This document shows positions 28,731 to 37,487 of a stretch of DNA of 64,000 bases, piece by piece. This DNA is from Pelagibacterium xiamenense (GTDB taxonomy: Bacteria > Pseudomonadota > Alphaproteobacteria > Rhizobiales > Devosiaceae): positions 1-64,000 of the forward strand of contig NZ_JAJOYS010000001.1 in assembly GCF_021166475.1 (NCBI RefSeq), written 5' to 3'. Made by a program: the position numbers and the translations under genes. Within the stretch, counting starts at the first letter, position 1, and each line of letters begins with the position of its first letter. Under the pieces are notes generated by a model. That model did no database searches. It saw nothing but the letters and a program-made list of their open reading frames with translations, and was not told where the DNA came from.

Positions 28731-28759
28731 TACCCACGGTAGGGTTTTGGACATGTCCA
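28731..28759. promoter_or_regulatory. Candidate TetR operator region
   Basis: Two inverted repeats sit 20-48 bases upstream of tetR: TACC-CAC-GGTA at 28731-28741 and the perfect 12-base palindrome TGGACATGTCCA at 28748-28759. Either or both may be the binding site; the assignment rests on position and symmetry. Confidence 0.5.
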
Positions 28760-28953
28760 GCATCGGGAAAAGGGCGGCACGGTCAACGCCACACTCCACA
28801 ACGCTTTGAAATAAAAATCAAAAATTGAAAATCCGGTCCCCGCACCACGAGCTTTCTAGAACTAGGCGCCGCGGCGCGCGAAAACATGACCCATCGCAGC
28901 GACGGCAAATACCGGTGAAATCGTCTGCAAGCAAGCATTTGTGGAGACAAAAG

Positions 28954-29913
28954 ATGTCCAAAATCGATATGGCCCTGCCACAGTTGCAGGGTCAGATGTT
29001 CGTGACCGACGGCGGCTTTGAAACCTTCATGATCTTTCACGAAGGTCAGGAGTTGCCATACTTCAATGTCTTCCTGCTCAACGATTCAGAGCAGGGCCGG
29101 GAGAGAACCCGCCAATACTACCGGCGCTACCTGCCCATCGCGAGGGAGGCCGGGCAGGGTTTTCTGTTCGATACCAACACCTGGCGCGCCAACCCTGATT
29201 GGGGCGCCCTCGTCGACTACGATGCCGCAAAGCTCCGCGCGGTAAACATCAAAGCGGTTCGACTGTGCCGCGAAATCGCGGGCGAATTCGAGGCCGAAGG
29301 CATCAGGACCCTTGTCAGCGGCCAGATTGGTCCGCGACGTGACGCCTGGCAATATGACGGGCAGATGACGGTTGCCGAGGCGGAAGCCTATCACGCCCCC
29401 CAGATCGATGCGTTCGCCGAAGCCGGTGCCGATCTCGCCACAGCCTATACGCTGACCAACACTCCCGAGGCGATCGGCATCGTCAACCGCGCCAGGGCGG
29501 CTGGCTTGCCCATTGTAGTGTCGTTCACGCTCGAAAGCGACGGGAACCTGCCCGGCGGCAAGCCTCTGGGCCGCGCGATCACCGAAGTGGACGCCACAAC
29601 CGACGGCGCACCGGCCTACTACATGATCAACTGCGCGCATCCGGTTCATTTTGCCGCGACGATCCGGCACGCGGGTCATTGGGTGGACCGGATCGGCGGA
29701 CTGCGCGTCAACGCTTCGATGAAGTCTCATGCCGAACTCGACGAGTCCGAAACTCTCGACGTCGGCGACTGGAACGACCTCGCCCAGCGCTACCAGCGTC
29801 TGCTGCCGCTTCTGCCCAACATCCGCGTGCTGGGCGGCTGCTGCGGGACCGACCACCGCCACATCGCGGCCGTCTGCCACCAGTGCTTCCCCCGCGAGAC
29901 CGCCGCGGCCTGA
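28954..29913 (+). CDS. Homocysteine S-methyltransferase family protein
   Basis: The 319-residue protein has a TIM-barrel methyltransferase fold with zinc-binding cysteines in INCAHP and LGGCCGT. The start FVTDGGFETFMIFHEGQELPYF is the family N-terminus. Members methylate homocysteine from S-methylmethionine, betaine or related donors; which donor is used here is unknown. ATG 28954 (MSKIDMALPQ) behind GGAGACAAAAG is chosen over the long upstream frame. The divergent TetR regulator suggests control by a metabolite of the donor. Confidence 0.9.
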   Translation: MSKIDMALPQLQGQMFVTDGGFETFMIFHEGQELPYFNVFLLNDSEQGRERTRQYYRRYLPIAREAGQGFLFDTNTWRANPDWGALVDYDAAKLRAVNIKAVRLCREIAGEFEAEGIRTLVSGQIGPRRDAWQYDGQMTVAEAEAYHAPQIDAFAEAGADLATAYTLTNTPEAIGIVNRARAAGLPIVVSFTLESDGNLPGGKPLGRAITEVDATTDGAPAYYMINCAHPVHFAATIRHAGHWVDRIGGLRVNASMKSHAELDESETLDVGDWNDLAQRYQRLLPLLPNIRVLGGCCGTDHRHIAAVCHQCFPRETAAA

Positions 29914-29926
29914 CGCACCACTCAAA

Positions 29927-29952
29927 GGGTCCGCGCGCTCATGCGCGGACCC
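29927..29952 (+). terminator. Hairpin after the homocysteine methyltransferase gene
   Basis: A perfect 10-bp stem GGGTCCGCGC/GCGCGGACCC with a 6-base loop lies 14 bases after the stop. No T-run follows on the forward strand, so it may be a weak terminator or an mRNA-protecting structure. Confidence 0.5.
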
Positions 29953-30056
29953 CGCGTAAAGAAGACCGCCTGCATGCGCCGCCGCGCCCCCGCGGCGCTC
30001 TTCGACCCGGTACGGCGTCCGGACGGCGAAATCGGGATCGCCTCGCGCCGACTGCA

Positions 30057-30443
30057 CTAGCTCTGGTGCGCGCCGATCCGCGCGGTGACCTCGATCTCGA
30101 TCTTCATCTCGGGTTTGATGAGCCCGCAAACGATCATCGAGGCGGCCGGCCGGATGTCGGTGAAGACCGGTCCGACCGCGGCAACCACGTCGTCGACGAA
30201 CGCGGTATCGGCCACGTAATAGGTGACGCGCACCACGTCCCGGATGGACGATCCCGCGTCCTCGAGCGCCTTCGCGATCGTCGCGAGCGCGTTTTTCGCT
30301 TGCGCGCCCGCATGTTCTGGCATCGTCATGGTTTCATAGTCATACCCGGTCGTTCCCGAGACATAGACCATGTCGCCATCGCGCACCGCGCGCGAATAGC
30401 CGAAGGTCTTTTCGAACGGCGACCCGGTTGAGATACGCAACAT
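30057..30443 (-). CDS. Rid (YjgF/YER057c/UK114) family protein lacking the deaminase arginine
   Basis: The 128-residue protein shows the Rid fold (GDMVYVSGTTGYDYETM, QAKNALATIAKALEDAGSSIRDVVRVTYYV, MKIEIEVTA). RidA enzymes hydrolyse reactive enamines/imines using an arginine in the P-A-R-S segment. Here the aligned segment reads RPAAS, so that arginine is replaced by alanine and canonical imine deaminase activity is doubtful. It probably belongs to one of the non-RidA subfamilies. GAGGG lies about 10 bases before the ATG. Confidence 0.88.
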   Translation of the reverse strand: MLRISTGSPFEKTFGYSRAVRDGDMVYVSGTTGYDYETMTMPEHAGAQAKNALATIAKALEDAGSSIRDVVRVTYYVADTAFVDDVVAAVGPVFTDIRPAASMIVCGLIKPEMKIEIEVTARIGAHQS

Positions 30444-30498
30444 CGCTAAAAGCCCTCGCAGTTAAAAAATGGCGACGCCGCGCACCCGGGCCGTTCCG

Positions 30499-30930
30499 CT
30501 AGCCGGTCTCCCGAACCAGGCGTTTCTTCATGAAAATCCGGCGCGCACCGACAGGATGGTCCTCGATCGTTCCAAACACCTCAAAGCCCAGCTTTTCGTA
30601 GAAATCGGGCGCCTGAAAGGAAAAGGTGTCGAGCCAGATCCCGTCCAGTCCCTCCTGGCGGGCCCAGGCTTCCGCACGTTCCATCAGCTTTGCGCCATAT
30701 CCTTTCCCACGCATCTTTTCAGATACCGAAAGGAACTGGACAAACATCCACTGGTAGAGCGCATATCCGGTCAGACCGCCCTCGATCTCTCCGGTCTGGG
30801 GATCCTTGAGCAGAAAGCCAAAGGAGCGGTAGCCCGCACCCGGCCATGCGATCTCCGCATGAGCGCCGATATTGGCGGAGACGGCCTCGGTCTCATCGGC
30901 CGTCGGGCTGTCGGTGAAGACGATGTCCAT
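30499..30930 (-). CDS. GNAT family N-acetyltransferase
   Basis: The 143-residue protein has the GNAT fold with the acetyl-CoA pyrophosphate loop in VSEKMRGKGYGAKLM (motif R/Q-x-x-G-x-G/A) and the C-terminal SFQAPDFYEKLGFEVFG motif B. The acceptor substrate is unknown. No clear ribosome site precedes the ATG. It follows leuD on the same strand (33-base gap) and may be cotranscribed with it. Confidence 0.9.
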   Translation of the reverse strand: MDIVFTDSPTADETEAVSANIGAHAEIAWPGAGYRSFGFLLKDPQTGEIEGGLTGYALYQWMFVQFLSVSEKMRGKGYGAKLMERAEAWARQEGLDGIWLDTFSFQAPDFYEKLGFEVFGTIEDHPVGARRIFMKKRLVRETG

Positions 30931-30962
30931 GACGGGCGCCCATGGGGGATGTGATTAAAGGC

Positions 30963-31568
30963 TCAAACCCAGGGCCGGCTCTCTGCCATTTTTTCTTCGT
31001 ACCCTGCGATCGCCTTGTCGTCCTTGAGCGTCATGGCGATGTCATCGAGCCCTTCGAGCAGCGTATGCTTGCGCGACGGATCGATGTCGAAGTGGATCGT
31101 CCCGCCATCGGGACCGGAAATCGTCTGCGCCTCCAGGTCGACCGTCAGCGTCGCATTGGACCCGCGCTCCGCGTCGTCGAGCAGCATCTCGAGCTGTTCG
31201 GGCGTGACGACGATCGGCAGGATGCCGTTCTTGAAGCAGTTATTGTAGAAAATATCCGCAAAGCTGGTCGAGATGACGCACCTGATGCCGAAGTCGAGCA
31301 GCGCCCAGGGCGCATGCTCGCGTGAGGACCCGCAGCCGAAATTGTCGCCCGCGACGATGATCTTGGCATCCCGGTAAGCCGGCTTGTTGAGCACGAAATC
31401 CTCGCGCTCCGACCCGTCCTCATTATACCGCATCTCCGAAAAGAGCGCCGAACCGAGCCCCGTACGCTTGATCGTCTTGAGGTATTGCTTGGGGATGATC
31501 ATGTCGGTGTCGATATTGATGATCGGCAGCGGCGCCGCCACACCGGTCAATGTCGTGAACTTGTCCAT
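30963..31568 (-). CDS. leuD: 3-isopropylmalate dehydratase small subunit
   Basis: The 201-residue swivelling domain of isopropylmalate isomerase pairs with LeuC, which is not in this window. It has the start [27 protein letters not shown] and the conserved [17 protein letters not shown] that positions the substrate at the LeuC iron-sulfur cluster. The frame stays open upstream to 32498, but that part is a shadow of deoD. GGGGAG lies about 19 bases before the ATG, further than usual. Confidence 0.96.
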   Translation of the reverse strand: MDKFTTLTGVAAPLPIINIDTDMIIPKQYLKTIKRTGLGSALFSEMRYNEDGSEREDFVLNKPAYRDAKIIVAGDNFGCGSSREHAPWALLDFGIRCVISTSFADIFYNNCFKNGILPIVVTPEQLEMLLDDAERGSNATLTVDLEAQTISGPDGGTIHFDIDPSRKHTLLEGLDDIAMTLKDDKAIAGYEEKMAESRPWV

Positions 31569-31784
31569 ATTTTTTCGCCAAAGCTCCCCAAGCGGCATGT
31601 CCGGAAAAGGGCCGGATGGGCCGCGGATTGAAGTATTGCAGCGCTGTCTAATCCAACACGCGCCGAATGCCAAGCGGCCAGCGGGCGAAAGTGCATGCAA
31701 TCGCGCCCGGCAGGCACCCCGCGGTTGCCTCCCTCCGCGACCGCCGCTAATCTCGCCGGAAATTTTTGACCAGCGGATAAAAAA

Positions 31785-32495
31785 ATGACGCCTCATAACA
31801 ACGCCAGGCCCGGCGACTATGCCGAGGCCGTTCTCCTCCCCGGCGATCCCTTGCGCGCAAAATGGATCGCCGAGACCTTTTTCGAGGACGCAAAATGCGT
31901 CAATACCGTCCGCAACTGCCTGGGCTTCACCGGCACCTTCAAGGGCAAGCCCGTCTCGGTGCAGGCCACCGGCATGGGCCAGCCCTCGACCGCGATCTAC
32001 GTCCACGAGCTTTTGAACGTCTATGACGTCAAGACCCTCGTGCGCGTGGGCACCTGCGGCGGGCTCAACACCCGGGTCAAGGTCCGCGACGTCGTCATCG
32101 CCCAGACCGCATCGACCGATTCCACCATCGTCAAGGACGCCTTCGGCCCCTACAACTTCGCCCCGGCCGCCGATTTCGGCCTCCTGCGCGCCGCCGCCGA
32201 CGCCGCCGAGGCCAAAGGCCTGACCGCCCATGTCGGCGGCATCCTCTCGTCCGACATCTTCTACCACCCCTCGGGGGCCGAAGCCTACGCGAGGCTCATG
32301 GCGCACGGGGTCCTGGGTGTCGAAATGGAAGCCGCAAGCCTCTACACCCTCGCCGCCCGCCACGGCGCCAGGGCGCTGACGGTCTGCACCATGACCGACT
32401 GCCTGATCACCGGCGAGGAAATCGACGCGGACGCCCGCCAGACCTCGCTCGTCGACATGGTGGAGATCGGCCTGGCCGCGGCGCTGGGCGTGTAG
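31785..32495 (+). CDS. deoD: Purine-nucleoside phosphorylase, DeoD type
   Basis: The 236-residue enzyme phosphorolyses purine nucleosides to free base and ribose 1-phosphate. It is very close to E. coli DeoD: TPHNNA with His4 at the subunit interface, [13 protein letters not shown] phosphate loop, [17 protein letters not shown] for ribose contacts, and the catalytic Asp in [10 protein letters not shown]. It converges with the next gene, with stops 2 bases apart from start to stop codon, and is divergent from leuD. Confidence 0.97.
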   Translation: MTPHNNARPGDYAEAVLLPGDPLRAKWIAETFFEDAKCVNTVRNCLGFTGTFKGKPVSVQATGMGQPSTAIYVHELLNVYDVKTLVRVGTCGGLNTRVKVRDVVIAQTASTDSTIVKDAFGPYNFAPAADFGLLRAAADAAEAKGLTAHVGGILSSDIFYHPSGAEAYARLMAHGVLGVEMEAASLYTLAARHGARALTVCTMTDCLITGEEIDADARQTSLVDMVEIGLAAALGV

Positions 32496-32499
32496 CAAC

Positions 32500-32787
32500 T
32501 CAGAACGGCGGTCCCGAGCGGCTGATCGTGTGCTTTTGTACCTGCCCGTCCAGGAACGCGGATCCGGTCTCGGGCGGGTTGGCGATCTTCCGCCAGGCTT
32601 CGAGCTCCTCTTCGGACTCCCAAAGCTCGTACATATTCACCCGCCCCGGATGGACCGGATCGGCGCTGATCGAAAGATCGAAGCACCCCGGATAGGTTCG
32701 CGCGCGCCGCACGAGATCGGCATGTGCGGCAACATAGTCATCCCGCTCACCGGGCTGAACGATAAGATATCCGGCGACAATCACCAT
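32500..32787 (-). CDS. Antibiotic biosynthesis monooxygenase (ABM) domain protein
   Basis: The 95-residue single-domain protein has the ABM dimeric ferredoxin-like pattern: [19 protein letters not shown], then [28 protein letters not shown]. Such proteins range from quinol monooxygenases (YgiN) to heme-degrading enzymes; the substrate is not predictable. GGAGAAGCC precedes the ATG. It converges on deoD. Confidence 0.82.
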   Translation of the reverse strand: MVIVAGYLIVQPGERDDYVAAHADLVRRARTYPGCFDLSISADPVHPGRVNMYELWESEEELEAWRKIANPPETGSAFLDGQVQKHTISRSGPPF

Positions 32788-32905
32788 AAGGCTTCTCCGT
32801 CAAACATGCATGTGCTGGCGCCGGCGCGAAAACGCCGGCCACTGCTTGAAAGACGAGGAAACAGCCCCGATTGCGACACGGGCAGCGAAAAAAACCGCCG
32901 CCGCC

Positions 32906-33097
32906 TCAAAAATCGCTCGAAATCCCCTTCACTTCCCAGTCTCCGTACCGGGCCGGATCGAGCCCGCCCCGCCCGTCGACCTCCCGCGGCGCCGCTTCGG
33001 TTTTCGCGTCGATCGCTGCCTTGCGCGCCCTGGCTTCTTCGAGCGCCCGGCGGGCGGTTTCGCGGTCGGGACGTTTGGGAGTGGCGGTATCGCTCAT
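32906..33097 (-). CDS. DUF1674 / SdhE-type complex II assembly factor (SDHAF4-like)
   Basis: The 63-residue hydrophilic protein ends with the DUF1674 signature RGGLDPARYGDWEVKGISSDF (in parts GGLDP, RYGDWE, KGI..DF). In eukaryotes this family (SDHAF4) helps load flavinated SdhA onto SdhB. Its bacterial role is likely the same given the sdh operon present here, but it is encoded 15 kb away from sdhCDAB. The start could be ATG 33097 or ATG 33115; neither has a strong ribosome site. Confidence 0.78.
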   Translation of the reverse strand: MSDTATPKRPDRETARRALEEARARKAAIDAKTEAAPREVDGRGGLDPARYGDWEVKGISSDF

Positions 33098-33210
33098 GGA
33101 TCGCTTCGGCTTCATGATGACAAAGAGTTAAGGTCGGTGAACCTTGTGTGGCGGTTCACGCATTCCCATAACTATAGCAACCTGACAGCCCCATAGCGAG
33201 CGTTGAGAAG

Positions 33211-34188
33211 ATGATGAACTTTATGCGCACCACCATTCTGATCGCCGGCATGACCGCGCTCTTTATGGGCGTGGGGTATCTCGTCGGCGGCACCGGCGGC
33301 ATGGGAATCGCTTTTGTCGTCGCGCTCGGCATGAACGCCTTCGCCTATTGGAACTCCGACAAGATGGTGCTCTCCATGCAGGGCGCCCGCGAGCTCGACC
33401 CGCGCTCCGCCCCCCAGCTCTACGATCTGACCGCAAGGCTCGCCGAGAACGCCGGCATCCCCATGCCCAGGCTCTATTTGATGGATTCGGCCCAGCCCAA
33501 CGCCTTCGCCACCGGCCGCAGCCCCGACAAGGGCGTCGTCGCGATCACCCGCGGGCTCGTCCAGAACCTCTCGATGGACGAGGTCGGCGCCGTCATCGCC
33601 CATGAGCTGGCGCACATCAAGAACCGCGACAGCCTTACCATGACCATCACCGCCACCCTCGCCGGCGCGATCTCGATGCTGGCGCAGTTCGGGCTCTTTT
33701 TCGGCGGCCGCAACAATGATTCCCCCGTCGGCTTCATCGGCACCATCGCCATGGTTATCCTCGCCCCCATCGCCGCCATGCTCGTCCAGATGGCCGTCTC
33801 GCGCACCCGCGAATACCAGGCCGACAAGGACGGAGCGCTGATCTGCCGCGACCCGCTCGCCCTCGCCTCGGCGCTCGGCAAGATCACGGCGATGGCCCGC
33901 CGCACCCCCAACATGGCCGCCGAGCGCGCGCCCGCCATGGCGCACATGTACATCGCCAACCCGCTTTCGGGTCAGCGCATGGACAACCTCTTTGCGACCC
34001 ACCCCAACCCCGCCAACCGCATCGCCGCGCTCGAGGCCATGGCGGGTGAAATCTCCGGCGGCGGTGGTGGCGCAACGCCGCGCGCGCAGGTATATGTCGA
34101 CCCCGACCGCCCGCGCACGACCCCCAACTGGCGCACACCCGGCACCCGTCCGCGCGATGCCGGCGAGCATAGAGGGCCGTGGGGGTGA
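33211..34188 (+). CDS. htpX: M48 family zinc protease HtpX
   Basis: HtpX is a heat-inducible inner-membrane protease that degrades damaged membrane proteins. The 325-residue protein has two N-terminal membrane segments (about 6-24, 29-47), the zinc motif HELAH (His131, Glu132, His135) with third ligand Glu201 in TREYQAD, and two further membrane segments between them (about 147-165, 174-195). The C-terminal tail (GGGGGA, then basic and proline-rich) is longer than in E. coli. Two methionines start the frame; either could be used. Confidence 0.95.
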   Translation: MMNFMRTTILIAGMTALFMGVGYLVGGTGGMGIAFVVALGMNAFAYWNSDKMVLSMQGARELDPRSAPQLYDLTARLAENAGIPMPRLYLMDSAQPNAFATGRSPDKGVVAITRGLVQNLSMDEVGAVIAHELAHIKNRDSLTMTITATLAGAISMLAQFGLFFGGRNNDSPVGFIGTIAMVILAPIAAMLVQMAVSRTREYQADKDGALICRDPLALASALGKITAMARRTPNMAAERAPAMAHMYIANPLSGQRMDNLFATHPNPANRIAALEAMAGEISGGGGGATPRAQVYVDPDRPRTTPNWRTPGTRPRDAGEHRGPWG

Positions 34189-34193
34189 GCGCC

Positions 34194-34237
34194 GACCGCG
34201 CATAGCGCGGTCAAATCGCTCCGGTGGAGCGATTTGA
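34194..34237. repeat. Two abutting perfect hairpins after htpX
   Basis: GACCGCGC-ATA-GCGCGGTC (34194-34212) is followed at once by TCAAATCGCTCC-GGT-GGAGCGATTTGA (34211-34237, 12-bp stem). No T-run follows. They lie in the 142-base gap before rsmB and may end htpX transcription or represent a palindromic repeat. Confidence 0.6.
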
Positions 34238-34330
34238 GGCGCGAACGCGCGAGCCTGCGGCGAGCGCCGGATCAGCACCAGTTAAACGGCACGGCCTTCT
34301 CCGGCGCCGCAGCAACCCGAAGGCCTTGTA

Positions 34331-35632
34331 TTGAGCCAAGTCAAATCCACCCCCGGCCTCCAGCCCCGCCTTGAGGCCGCGTTCGCCCTCAACACGACCC
34401 TCCGCGGCGCGCCCTTCGCCCCTATCGCTGCCGAGCGCCTGCCGGACCCCCGCGACCGCGCCCTCGCCAACCGTCTCGCCACCACCGCGCTCCGCCGCCA
34501 CGGCCAGATCACGGCGGTCCTCGAAACCCTGCTCAAAAAAGGCGTCCCCGCCCGCGCCGGTATCCTTGAAGCCGTCTTGCGCATCGGCGTTGCCCAGCTC
34601 CTCTACCTCGACGCCATCCCCGCCCATTCGGCCATTCACCTCGCCGTTGAATCCGCCCGCGCCGACAAGCGCGCCGGCCGCTTCGACAAGCTCGTCAACG
34701 GCGCCCTGCGCACCCTTCAGCGCGACGCCGAAACCTTCGGCGCCCTGCCCGACGCGCTGCTCCTGCCCGGCTGGCTCAAGGCCAGATGGCAAAAGGCCTA
34801 TGGGGCAGCCGCGCTCGAAGCCTTCGTACACGCCCTCCTCGAAGGGGCCCCGCTCGATCTTACCCTCAAATCCGCCGGCCCGGCCCTTCTCGAAGCCCTC
34901 GGCGCGGCTCCTGTCCTTGGCACCACGATCCGCGTCGAAACCCGCGACGCCGCCGTCGCGGATCTCCCAGGCTATGCCGAGGGCCAATGGTGGGTTCAGG
35001 ACGCCGCCGCCGCGATCCCCGCGCGCCTCATCGACGCCAGGCCCGGCATGCGCGTCCTCGACCTCTGCGCCGCCCCCGGCGGCAAGACGGCGCAACTGGC
35101 CGCCGCCGGCGCCGCCGTCACCGCGCTCGACATCGACGCCGCTCGCACGGACCGCCTCGCGCAGAACCTCGCCCGCCTCGACCTCAGCGCCGAAATCGTC
35201 GTCGCCGACGCCCTCACCTACGCCCCCGGCGAAACTTTCGACGCCATCCTCCTCGACGCGCCGTGCTCGGCCACCGGCACTTTCCGCCGCCACCCCGACG
35301 TCCTCCTCTCCCGTGATCAGCAAGGCGTGAACGGCCGCGTCGCCCTTCAGCGCGACCTGATCGCCCACGCACTCACCCTGCTCGCCCCTGGCGGCACGCT
35401 CATTTATTGCGTGTGTTCGCTCGAGCCCGAGGAAGGCGAGGACCAGGCAGCCTGGGCGCTCAAGACCCACTCCGGCCTCACCCTCGCACCCGTCGCCCCA
35501 GCCGAACTCGATGGTTGGGCCTCCCCGATCCGCCCCGACGGAACCGTCCGCACCCATCCCGGCCTCGCCGTCCCCGGCCCCGCCGGCGGTACCCTCGACG
35601 GCTTCTTCATTGCCCGGTTTACCGCCGCCTGA
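34331..35632 (+). CDS. RsmB-type 16S rRNA (cytosine-C5) methyltransferase
   Basis: The 433-residue protein has an N-terminal NusB-like RNA-binding domain (residues ~10-140) and a SAM-dependent NOL1/NOP2/Sun methyltransferase domain with DLCAAPGGKT (SAM loop), DAPCSATGTFRRHPD (Cys for product release) and YCVCSLEPEE (nucleophilic Cys). It likely methylates 16S rRNA near position 967, as E. coli RsmB does. The start appears to be TTG at 34331 behind GAAGG. It precedes the heparinase-like gene, a neighbour order common in Hyphomicrobiales. Confidence 0.9.
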   Translation: MSQVKSTPGLQPRLEAAFALNTTLRGAPFAPIAAERLPDPRDRALANRLATTALRRHGQITAVLETLLKKGVPARAGILEAVLRIGVAQLLYLDAIPAHSAIHLAVESARADKRAGRFDKLVNGALRTLQRDAETFGALPDALLLPGWLKARWQKAYGAAALEAFVHALLEGAPLDLTLKSAGPALLEALGAAPVLGTTIRVETRDAAVADLPGYAEGQWWVQDAAAAIPARLIDARPGMRVLDLCAAPGGKTAQLAAAGAAVTALDIDAARTDRLAQNLARLDLSAEIVVADALTYAPGETFDAILLDAPCSATGTFRRHPDVLLSRDQQGVNGRVALQRDLIAHALTLLAPGGTLIYCVCSLEPEEGEDQAAWALKTHSGLTLAPVAPAELDGWASPIRPDGTVRTHPGLAVPGPAGGTLDGFFIARFTAA

Positions 35633-35720
35633 CACCTTGCGATCCGGTTGTTAAGTGTCGCGGTGCTTTAGGGTGTGGTTAACGGTCCATTGATGATAAG
35701 TTCGTAAGTTGCGAGTATCT

Positions 35721-37376
35721 ATGGGGCCTGAGGGCGTGTTGGAAGTTTTGCGTTTTGCTCTGCGGCGGATGGCGCTCTCCGTCGCGGACCGGGTTGTCAC
35801 CAACCCGCTTTTTGCCTGGACCTGGTCCGGCGCTCCCGCACGCGCGTTCACCGGACGCCTCACCGATTTCCGCTCCGCCGACGCCCAGACCATCGTCGAA
35901 ATGATGGAAGGCAAATACCTCTTGGGCGCGCGTTTCATCGATACGCACGGCGTCTCTCCATTTGCCATCGAAACCGACGCCGCGGACTGGCTGGCCGATC
36001 TCCACAGCTTCGGCTGGCTGCGCCATTTCCGGGATTTGCGCGACCCAGGCCAGCGCCGGTTTGCCCGCACCCTCGTCATGGACTGGATCGGACGGTATGG
36101 CGGTTTCGACCGCGAGACCTGGTCGCTCTTTGTCACCGCCCGGCGTGTTCTCAACTGGCTCAAGAACTATGCGCTTCTGACCGAGGGCGCCAATCCCGAC
36201 CAGATTCGCACCATCAACCGGGCCCTCGCCGTCCAGCTCCAGTCCCTCGTCGTGCGGGCGCCGCTCGAGCCCGATCCCCTCCCGCGCCTGATGGCCCAGA
36301 TCGCCATGGCCGGCGCCGCATTGAGCGCGTCCGAAGACGATCCGGACACCGAAAGATTCCTCGCCCGGCTCGAGGCCGAACTCAACGCCCAGCTCGACGC
36401 CGACGGCTTGCACCGGTCGCGCAACCCCTTCGCGCAGATCCAGATCCTGACCGAACTGATCCCCGTCAGCCAGCTTTTAAGCCAGCGCCGGCAAGACCTC
36501 TCCGCCGCCGTCGGCGCAAGGGTGGAAATCATGCAGCGCGCGCTCGACCGGCTCGTCCTCGGCACCCGCGAGCCGGCCTATATGAATGGCTGCGGCCAGG
36601 CCCCGGTCGAACTGGTCCTCTCCATCGCCGCGCAGTCCGGCGCCCGCGGCAACGGCACGGGCAGCTGCGGCGGCTATGGCATTCTTGTCGACGGCTCCGG
36701 CAAACTCGTCGCCGACAGCGGGCTCGTGCCGCCGGCCCAGTTTGCCCAGAGCGCCCATGCGGGCGGGCTGAGCTTCGAGTTTTCGAGCCACGGCGCGCTG
36801 ATCGTGGGCAATTGCGGACCCGCACCCGCCCAACTGCCCGAAAGCCGCAACCTCTTCCGCCACACCTCCGCGCACTCCGCTCCGACGATCGACGATCTCT
36901 CGAACGCATCGCTCTCCGGCGGCAGCCTGCGCGGCTCCATACTGCGCCCCCGCGGTACGACGCAGATGACGGTCTCGCCCGAGGACTGCGCGATCGAGAT
37001 GCGCTCCAGCGCGTATCGCAACCGCTACGGCCTCGATATCGTCCGCTCGCTGACCCTTTTGGGCGGCGGGCACACGCTCGTTGGGCAGGACCGCCTGCTC
37101 GCTGCGTCCCGGCGCCATCACCGCCAGGGCGACGCCATCATCCGCTTCCATCTCGCGCCCGACGTCGCTATCGATCGCGCCGATGGCGAGGATCTTATCC
37201 GGCTCGTTTTCAAGTCCGGCCCGACCTGGGCCTTCCTTTGGGAGGGCGCCCGCGCCGATATCGAGGAAAGTGTCCGGCATTCGGCCCATTTCGGGCTCGT
37301 CAAAACCCGTCAGATCGTGCTTTCGGGCCCGGCGCGGCCCGATACCGAAATCGCATGGGTCTTCACGCGGCAATAG
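35721..37376 (+). CDS. Heparinase II/III family protein
   Basis: The 551-residue protein has an alpha/alpha-toroid N-terminal region (about 30-290) and a C-terminal beta-sandwich heparinase II/III-like domain (about 330-550). Family members are polysaccharide lyases acting on uronic-acid polymers, but the rhizobial group next to rsmB and purH has no tested substrate. No signal peptide is visible, which is odd for a lyase acting on an external polymer. The start is uncertain: ATG 35721, or TTG 35709 in the same frame; neither has a clear ribosome site. Confidence 0.85.
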   Translation: MGPEGVLEVLRFALRRMALSVADRVVTNPLFAWTWSGAPARAFTGRLTDFRSADAQTIVEMMEGKYLLGARFIDTHGVSPFAIETDAADWLADLHSFGWLRHFRDLRDPGQRRFARTLVMDWIGRYGGFDRETWSLFVTARRVLNWLKNYALLTEGANPDQIRTINRALAVQLQSLVVRAPLEPDPLPRLMAQIAMAGAALSASEDDPDTERFLARLEAELNAQLDADGLHRSRNPFAQIQILTELIPVSQLLSQRRQDLSAAVGARVEIMQRALDRLVLGTREPAYMNGCGQAPVELVLSIAAQSGARGNGTGSCGGYGILVDGSGKLVADSGLVPPAQFAQSAHAGGLSFEFSSHGALIVGNCGPAPAQLPESRNLFRHTSAHSAPTIDDLSNASLSGGSLRGSILRPRGTTQMTVSPEDCAIEMRSSAYRNRYGLDIVRSLTLLGGGHTLVGQDRLLAASRRHHRQGDAIIRFHLAPDVAIDRADGEDLIRLVFKSGPTWAFLWEGARADIEESVRHSAHFGLVKTRQIVLSGPARPDTEIAWVFTRQ

Positions 37377-37487
37377 CGGCGCGCATACGCCCCGTCCTTT
37401 GTCGTCTTCCGGTTTCCCTTTCGCTCATTCCGTGCTAGCGAGCGCGGCATCCTCCCCCAAAGACCCGCTATCCAGGATGTGACACGA

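Noticed and set aside
28760-28953. SAM riboswitch upstream of the homocysteine methyltransferase gene
   Set aside because: I could not find the conserved SAM-II or SAM-I core in this leader. The divergent TetR regulator explains control better.
30963-32498. 511-codon frame joining leuD to an upstream region
   Set aside because: Only the last 201 codons are LeuD. The rest is the antisense shadow of deoD.
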